A stretch of 64,000 nucleotides of DNA from Colocasia esculenta (Eukaryota; Streptophyta; Magnoliopsida; Alismatales; Araceae), in the NCBI GenBank assembly GCA_014218235.1, contig CM024755.1, forward strand, positions 99,738,948 through 99,802,947, given 5' to 3'. Positions 57,457-64,000 of the stretch are shown piece by piece. The notes beneath the pieces were generated by a model. The model was not told the origin of the DNA. It made no database searches and saw nothing but the letters and a program-made list of their open reading frames with translations. How positions within the stretch are numbered: the stretch's first letter is position 1; every line of letters starts with the position of its first letter. The position numbers and the translations under genes were made by a program.

Positions 57457-58002
57457 AATTTTTAGATATCTTATAAATACCAGTAAATTAGGATTATGGT
57501 ATCCCAGATGTTCAAATTTCAAGTTAATTGGATATAGTGATGCTGACTATGCTGGATGCAAAATAGATAGGAAAAGCACCAGTGGTACATGTCAAATTTT
57601 GCAGGGTGCTTGATATCTTGGTCGAAGCAAAATTCAGTGGCTTTATACACCACAGAAGCTGAATACATTGCAGCTGGAAGTTGTTGTACTCAACTCTTGT
57701 AGATCAAACATCAACTGGAAGATTATGGTCATCAACTCCAAGAAATTCCAATGTTGTGTGACAACACAAACGCAATAAATTTGACCAAGAATCCTATCCA
57801 ACACTCAAGAACAAAGCACATTGAGGTTAGACATCACTTCATCAGGGACCATGTAAGTAATGGCAATATTTTACTTGAATTTGTATCTATTGAAAATCAA
57901 CTTGCTGATATTTTTACAAAACCTCTTCCTGAGGATAGATTCACATCTATTAGAAGAGAAATAGGTATGTGTAATCCAGACTATATTGTCAAATTTAAAT
58001 GA
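57457..58002 (+). pseudogene. pol: SIRE-B RNase H
   Basis: FRYLINTSKLGLWYP, LIGYSDADYAGCKIDRKSTSGTC, then a 1-nt frameshift near 57605, SWSKQNSVALYTTEAEYIAAGSC, LCDNTNAINLTKNPIQHSRTKHI and LADIFTKPLPEDRF, ending TAA 58000-58002 after DYIVKFK. Copia RNase H positions D (SDADY), E (TEAEY) and D (CDNTNA) are present. Confidence 0.92.
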
Positions 58003-58322
58003 TGCTTGAATTGCATACTAAGAAACTGCTATGAAAAATGTCATTTCTGAATGGTCTGTGAAAACTCTCCTGCAAAATTTTCTAAGTCTCAGCACTGCGA
58101 CTTGTGAAGTCAAAGTGCATTCGACTTATATATAAATCTTGCATTCGACTAAAAAAGTCGAATACATAATTCGACTTACCATGTTAAAGTTTGAAAAGGC
58201 GCTTTTAATTAAAAAATTGTATAACTGAAACCTTTTTTTGGGGCGCATTTATGACGAAATGGTCCATTCAGTCAATCTCGTCTGTTCACACAGAAATCTC
58301 GGTCAGTTACTTTTTCCTTTCA

Positions 58323-58329
58323 TATATAA
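58323..58329 (+). promoter_or_regulatory. TATA box upstream of SIRE-B env-like ORF
   Basis: TATATAA in a pyrimidine-rich setting, about 140 nt before a good splice donor and 226 nt before the env-like ATG, well clear of the end of RNase H. Suggests a private internal promoter. Confidence 0.5.
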
Positions 58330-58469
58330 GAAACCCCTTTGTCTATGCGAAGACACCCTTTCAAATTTCGTCTTCGACTCCCTTGTCTTCATCCTTCTCT
58401 TTGCGCCCTTACTGTTCTCCGGCGAATCTCTTCTGAAAACTCTGAAAACTCCATCCTCTTCGAAGAAAG

Positions 58470-58548
58470 GTAGGTTCTTCAAACTCTCTTCAGTATTTCT
58501 ATCTCTCCTTTGTTTGTTCCCTGAGCCATTTCCATTTCTCTCCTCTAG
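58470..58548 (+). other. Predicted 79-nt 5'-UTR intron of env-like gene
   Basis: Donor GAAAG|GTAGGT at 58469/58470, pyrimidine-rich tract, acceptor CTCCTCTAG| at 58548, joined directly to ATGGCTTC. Size and signals are normal for a plant intron. Confidence 0.55.
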
Positions 58549-61298
58549 ATGGCTTCATCTAGGGCTCCAGAAACCGTTCAGTTGACCCCTGATCAACTCC
58601 AACGTCTTGCTAAGACTCCTATCTGTCGAGGGAAAGTAGTAGACTTCTCCCATTTGAGTGGTAACTAGTCATGGTTAGAAGACACCCTGAATGCCATGGG
58701 CTGGACCAAGCTATGCCAGATTTCTGAACCTCCTGTAGAAAACGCCATTAGAGCCTTCTATGTCTCTCTGCAAGTGTCCTCTAGAAACTCAGTGTTTGGA
58801 TATGTCAAGGGGACCAAGATTTCTGTATCTGAAGAGTTGTTGGTTGAGATTTTGGAATGTCCAAACTCCGGGCACAAGCTTAGTGAAGTCGTGCCTTTGG
58901 AAAAGCAAAAATTGGGGATTCTAGGAAGTTTGGCCACTGTCAGTAAGAAGGGGCTTTTGGTAAATGAACTGACAGCGGAGAAGAGACTGCTCCATTCAGT
59001 TATATCAACCATTGTGACTCCTAGAGCAGGGACCCATTCCTCCATCACCTCCAGTGATGGAAATCTGTTATTTTAGGCTATTCAGAGGCATAAGGTAAAC
59101 TTGCCTGCAGTGATTTTGGAAAGGATGATAGCTTCTAAGAATTTGCAGGAGTCGTTTCCCTATGGACCTCTGCTTACATCTATTTTCAAAACATTCTCAG
59201 TAGATTTATCTGGAGAAATTTCTGTTGGAATCAAGGAAATGATTAGCATTTCCACCTTAAAAAGAAGTCATTACACTTTAGTCAACATAAGGCAAAATTC
59301 ATGGTTGAAGGATTCTGTACCAGAATGTACCCATGAAGTCTTTGCTGGTGAATCACTCATTCTATCATCCTCTCAAGCATTTCGGCAAGAAGAAGAACCA
59401 GTAGCACAAGTTAGATCTGAAGCCTCTGTTCAGATTCAAGAGCAAGAAGATCAGTTTCATGTCTCCTCCTCTCTTCCTGAACCAGATGCACCTGAAGACA
59501 CCATAAATGAAGTTCTAAGAGATATAAGAGGAAAAGGAGTAGCATATGATGATATCCCTACATCTACTCAATTGGAACATGAATTTGAGGAAAGAGAGCA
59601 TCATTCTTCCCCTTCTCAGTTTGAGACACAACCAAGGTCTCAGGGGAGAGTAGCAACTATCTTAACTCCATCTTGGAATTGTTGAACAAGCAACATGAGA
59701 ATCTCTATGTTCCTCAGTTGCAAGTTGAGTTCATTGATGCCAAGTTCGATGGTTTAACTGATGAGGTCAAACAAATCAAAGATTTATTGCTTCAGTTGGT
59801 GTGCCAATAGGGCACTTCCCGGCCATCAGGGCCTTCTTCCTCTTAGCAGCAAGAGGAACAAGTTCAAGATCAAGAGCCTCAAGTGATAGAAAAGGAACAG
59901 CAACCAGTGGAAGAAAAAGAGCCTGAGTAGCAGCAGTAGGAAAAAGATCAACCTCAACAGTTTTCTGAGCAGCAGTCTGAGCAGCAGCAAGAGGAGGATC
60001 CAGAGACTCAAGCAACACCTTCCGAACTAGCTATTATATTATTTCAGCAGAAAGTTGAGTAGTAGTATAAGGCAATTTCAGAGGAACCTCCACTAGCAGC
60101 AGCAACAGAAGTTGAGCAGAAGCAGCATGAATCCCAACAAGAGTCTAGGCCTAAGAGATCCCTTGAAGATGTTTCCAAGCCCAAGGTCAAGACCTTCAAG
60201 AGGAAAGTGAAGAGAAGACTGATAAAGGCCTGTCTTCCCTTCTCCTTCTAGGCTAACTCCACCTATTCCAACTTCCTCTGTTGAACTTCCTCCAGAGCCT
60301 AAAGAGCCCACACCATCTCATCCTCAACCTACTGCACCCTCGGCACCTACTTCCTCCACCATTTGCCTCATCGGATCCTCCTCCACTTGCATCCATTCCA
60401 AGGGATCCATTTCATCAAGTCATACAACTCAAAATCTATCCTATGAAATACCAATTTAAACCTTCCAAGGCACACATTCCTATTCTACATGCTCAACCTC
60501 CACATTATTTTTCTTCTCTTCCCACTGCTACCAAATCAGGAAAGTCCCTCATACATTTAGCTGAAATTCTTCCTAGCATTTAGCTTTCCTCCTCCCGTGG
60601 ACCCAAGTTGGGAGATAACCCTTCCAAACTTTTTCCCTCCCTTTTGGTATGCCTTCATCTACCATTCTGAGCATTACATGAATTTGTTCAAAGAATATCT
60701 TTCTATTAGAGCATTTCTTAAAGTCCATGAAATGCCAGGTTTCACATTTGAACATTGGCTTCCCACTCTTCTTCGCACCACACAAATCTCAGTGGATGAA
60801 CTCCGCCTGATTTCTCAAAAATGCCATAGCCTAACCCCCAAAGAATTCCTTGATCTCTATCCTGAAGAAGCTGTCAGATATCAGGAGTCCCAATCCAGGA
60901 ACCAATTCTTAGATGTCCAACTTCATTTGAATATGAGGTTTTATGATCTGTTTGGGCTCCTCATCAGGGATTCTCAGGCCAAGTATAACCGCATGAAATC
61001 ATTCAACTTTGAAAGATTCAAGCTTGGATTACCTGATGTGTCTAAAGGCCAATGGGAAAATCTTCTAAGAGGCCAAAGAGAAATCATTCCCTTCATGACT
61101 GTGGCCTTACCATCCAGACTATATCCATCCTTTTTAGGAACTGTTGCTCATAGAAGAGACTTTGTTGAAGCAGTCTTCAACAGATTCATCGGGATTGCCA
61201 CTAGATTCAAAATCAAGTACAAACTGAAGTTGTCCTTTCAAAGATTTGTGTTTCTACAGCTTTCCAAGAACCCTCACCACCACCAGTCCCAACTATAA
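58549..61298 (+). pseudogene. Sirevirus env-like / putative plant transposon protein, decayed
   Basis: ATG at 58549 follows the predicted intron. The N-terminal domain has TPDQLQRLAKTPICRGKVVDF, LNAMGWTKLCQ, FYVSLQVSSRNSVFGYVKGTKI and FPYGPLLTSIFKTFSVDL, the 'putative plant transposon protein' pattern. The middle is Glu/Gln-rich with many TAG codons in CAG runs (59808, 59925-59940, 60052-60063). A proline-rich part follows, then a C-terminal domain from 60597 with HSEHYMNLFKEYLSIRAFLKVHEMPGF, YNRMKSFNFERFKLGLP and FIGIATRFKIKYKLK. At least ten stops and several frameshifts. Such ORFs are called env-like in Sireviruses, but I see no signal peptide, clear membrane anchor or viral envelope similarity, so the role is unknown. 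Confidence 0.8.
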
Positions 61299-61523
61299 TA
61301 TCAACTCTGCTTTGTTTAATAATTTCTTCTCTGAAAATGAGGAGAAGCTCTGGGATCTTCTCAAACCATATCTTGCTCAAATTCCCAAATCTTTGTACTT
61401 ACCCAACTCCTTATCTCGGTCTTAAACACTATGTTCTATATTTTTTTAATGCAGTTATGATCCATGTTTTCCTTGCTTATTTCATGTTTTCCTTGTGATT
61501 CGTTACCCTTTCTGTTAATGCCA

Positions 61524-61635
61524 CAAAGGGGGAGAAAGAGGTAAGCTAAGAAACTAGAACATCATCTAAATCTCAAAATTTTTATTTTTCACTATCTATT
61601 TTAAAGTTTTTGTCATTAACAAAAAGGGGGAGAAT
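61524..61635 (+). other. SIRE-B polypurine tracts
   Basis: CACAAAGGGGGAGAAAG near 61525 and ACAAAAAGGGGGAGAAT just before 61636. Two tracts, fewer than SIRE-A. The stretch 61299-61523 has no gene. Confidence 0.88.
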
Positions 61636-63621
61636 TGTTGAGCAACTACCCCTAAGAAAATCTAAGATTTTGAAGATATAGTATATATCATGTTTTTGCT
61701 ATGACAAATTTTTTAAATAGAATATCTACAAAGAAAATGTATCACAAAATATATATGCATACAACTGTGTGATAAACTTCATCACCAAAATTAAGTCCAC
61801 AGACTCTCCTATAACATACTAAATCCGACTTCAGACTTCGACTGTTGACTCCGACTCCTTAAGAATCGAAGTCAAACCCATCATAAAATTTTTCTAAGTC
61901 CACTCAGTTATACATGATTCGACTGTTTAGTTCGACTCTTACAATCGAATACTTCATATATCTAACTTCATGATTCGACTGTCGGCTTCGACTCTTACAG
62001 TCGAATGCTTCATAAATCTATCTTCATTATCTGAATGTCATCTTCGACTGATACAGTCAAATGTTTCAAAACTCCAAATTCTGACTGCCTAAGTCGAATT
62101 GCATTGTTTTTCTTGTTGAAGTCAAATCACTCCTATTGTATGATCTTATGAATTCGACTTCACTGTCAGTTCTATACTTGATACTTTTCTATCACTAAGG
62201 TCAAATAATTAATCTAATCTTGTTTCCTAATCATCTTGGACATATATTTTAATGAGATCTTCATTGATTAAACATTTTATTATTCCATCAGATTATTATT
62301 ATTTTTTTATCATTTCTCTGACAGGACAAGTCATATTATACTTAAAATATTCATCTAAATCCTACACAGATTATTTCTGAAATATTTTTAACTAAGTTGT
62401 GTGTTCTTCATGTCTTTTTTTCTAGATTTTCTTGGATACAAAGAGATACAGTGCATTTATGAAATTACTGGCGCATGGCATCTGACATGACTTACCTACC
62501 ACTGGCAGACCCATGCCCTACCTTTTTAGCATATTTGTCTGTCTACTCTTTCTGTCTGAAAGCACACCTATACGAGGTTTCCATGCCTTCTTTTGTACTC
62601 CTCTGACTTACCTACCTCAAAGGTATGGAGATGTTCTTCCTTTTTGTCTTGTCTTTGTTGCAGACATTTATTGGAGCACGTTTGTAGCATGCTACCTTCA
62701 CAGTCCACCTGCTGAGAAGATATATGTCTAGCTGTGAAGATGCAACCCACATCTGAAGACATTGGAAAGAAGCAAGACAGAAGAACCAATGGATAACAAG
62801 CCTTGCAAAAATCCAAATGATTTTAGAGCTCTCTTCCAATGGGCAAATTCCAACGGCCATCTTTCAAACGGCTATATTCTGAAGCTATTTAAAAGAAGCT
62901 GAAGTTTGAAAGAAACAACACACATAGTGAAAACACAAGCCTTTGCAACTTCTGTGAGCTTCATACTTCGAACTCCCTCAAGCCAGAAAATACACAAGCC
63001 TTCTTGCAAGCCAAGTTTGAAAGCTCCCCTCTTTGGCAGAAAGTCTCTGAAGCTCTCTAAGTTCTTCTTAGAAGTCTTGTGTTGGGGTGGCAATTGTAAT
63101 TACTCATTCTTTGAAGTCCACCCTACTCTTTCAAATAGGATTTGAGTCTGATTTCTGATCTGTTGAAATCCTTCTGAAGTTAGTGTGTGTTTGTGCTCAG
63201 CTCTGAGGCAAACACACGTGTCTTCTTATTATTTTCTTGTGTAAATTCTATCTGCGCAGGGAGGGCCTTTGTGTAAGGCAGTTGTTGTACACCGGTTTGG
63301 GAAGACTTGCTTGGGAGCAAGTGGGATTGTAATTCCTCTCAAGGGTTAGAGAAGGCCAATTTATTGGCAGATTAGTGGAAATCTCAAGTGGTTGGCTTGA
63401 GGACTGGATGTAGGACTTCTATGTAGGAAGGGCCGAACCAGGATAAATCCTTGTACACACTTGTGTGATTGTTTCCGCCTAGTTCACACTTGAATCACAC
63501 ACACCACACTAAGTACTAACAAATTTATTTAGTGTTGTGCAATTTCAGAAGAAAATTTTAAAAGCAAGAAGTCCTATTCACCCCCCATCTAGGACATCTA
63601 TTGTGTCATTTCGATCCAACA
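61636..63621 (+). repeat. SIRE-B right LTR
   Basis: 1986 bp, closely similar to 51066-53080. Lacks about 25 bp present near 52690-52715 in the left copy. Ends GATCCAACA before TACAT. Confidence 0.95.
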
Positions 63622-63926
63622 TACATGACGTTGAAAGTCTCTCTGACAGGTTCGTTTAATTTATGGGCGCGTTATCTTTCCGTGTTAACGGTTTTCCGAC
63701 TTAGTTTTCTAATTTGGATAATTAGTCACGTTGTGATGTTTGCTTGGCAATCAGATTTTTCTTTGTGGAACACTTAGGGATAATATTGGGGGTTGATTTA
63801 TAATTTTTATGAAAGTTTCAGATGTGTTCTTGCACATACGATAATAGTATGTTTGCTTCTATTATTCTATTTTTATAGAAATTTAATATTTCAAAATTTT
63901 AAATACTGGATTTTCCGGGTTGCTAC

Positions 63927-63945
63927 ATCCTCCCCCACTTAAAAA
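63927..63945 (-). other. Polypurine tract of the minus-oriented Tekay-type element
   Basis: The minus strand reads TTTTTAAGTGGGGGAGGA then TGTAGCAACC, the Tekay-type purine tract next to its 3' LTR. Bases 63946-64000 are the first piece of its internal region, with no recognisable gene. Confidence 0.8.
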
Positions 63946-64000
63946 GAATTTATTCCCTAAATTCATATGATATGATACGATTACCAATTTACTCTGAATA

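Larger units (their letters stand above)
51066..63621 (+). mobile_element. SIRE-B: full-length Ty1/copia Sirevirus with env-like gene, inactive
   Basis: 12,556 bp with target duplication TACAT at 51061-51065 and 63622-63626. LTRs are 51066-53080 and 61636-63621 (TGTTGAGCAAC...GATCCAACA). Order: primer site, gag, protease, integrase, RT, RNase H, a 3' env-like ORF with its own promoter-like upstream sequence, and purine tracts. Gag and pol share one frame up to RNase H. Several stops and frameshifts and a mutated integrase make it inactive. It sits in the LTR of a minus-oriented chromovirus. Confidence 0.96.
47562..63926 (-). repeat. 3' LTR of a minus-oriented Tekay-type element, interrupted by SIRE-B
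   Basis: In + coordinates it starts TGTCACGCCCCGCC (47562) and ends GGGTTGCTACA (63926). On its own strand it starts TGTAGCAACCCGG and ends GGGCGTGACA. The purine tract lies just beyond 63926, so the internal part continues to the right of the window. Without SIRE-B it is about 3.8 kb. The probable left target copy is GGATG (47557-47561); the other copy is off-window. It contains a 189-bp tandem duplication, a degenerate AT-rich repeat and a TGTCGC motif cluster (49540-49770). No coding sequence is recognised at 48620-51060. Confidence 0.75.

Noticed and set aside
59776..60311. Minus-strand open frames rich in Leu
   Set aside because: Mirror images of the CAG/GAA-rich (Gln/Glu) part of the env-like gene.
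58549..61298. True viral envelope gene
   Set aside because: No signal peptide, fusion peptide or clear transmembrane anchor is visible. The family is a plant transposon protein only called env-like by position.

Overview
The window is a block of nested LTR retrotransposons from a flowering-plant nuclear genome. It carries Ty3/gypsy Tat and Tekay chromovirus lineages, Ty1/copia Sireviruses, initiator-Met primer-binding sites (TGGTATCAGAGC) and plant-only passenger domains (plant mobile domain, DUF7745). I cannot name the species and I see no functional host gene, rRNA, tRNA or CRISPR array. Nearly every reading frame is broken by stops or frameshifts, so the region is old, methylation-decayed heterochromatin.

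Layout. 1-11948: the 3' two thirds of a Tat-lineage element on the + strand. It has RT, RNase H, a second archaeal-type RNase H and integrase, then a long 3' region with two antisense, intron-containing decayed genes (a plant-mobile-domain gene and a DUF7745 gene), a polypurine tract and the 3' LTR. 11949-13204: short degenerate repeats and unassigned sequence. 13205-13586 and 46478-47318: the two halves of one minus-strand chromovirus gag, split by a 32.9-kb insertion. That insertion (13592-46472, TSD GATGT) is a non-coding LARD-like element with LTRs of about 2.8 kb. It was itself hit by a pol-less Sirevirus (16431-25420, TSD CAAGG; here SIRE-A), a reverse-oriented solo LTR (29755-33394, TSD AGAGG) and a complete but dead Tekay element (35220-45794, TSD TCTGG). 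47562-63926: a minus-oriented Tekay-type 3' LTR whose internal part lies beyond the window. It is interrupted by a full-length Sirevirus with an env-like gene (51066-63621, TSD TACAT; here SIRE-B).

How the parts work together. The autonomous elements encode gag, protease, integrase, RT and RNase H for copy-and-paste transposition. The LARD and SIRE-A lack pol and would have depended on relatives. Passenger genes (PMD, DUF7745, env-like) keep host-gene-like architecture such as introns, a TATA box or antisense placement. The most unusual signal is in SIRE-A: three diverged copies of a module of about 100 nt (21455-22274) that each fold on paper into the same three-way junction, with compensatory base changes in every helix. 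Also notable are TCG-centred palindromes amplified separately in each LTR family, and a TGTCGC(G/C)TTC motif shared by three unrelated elements.
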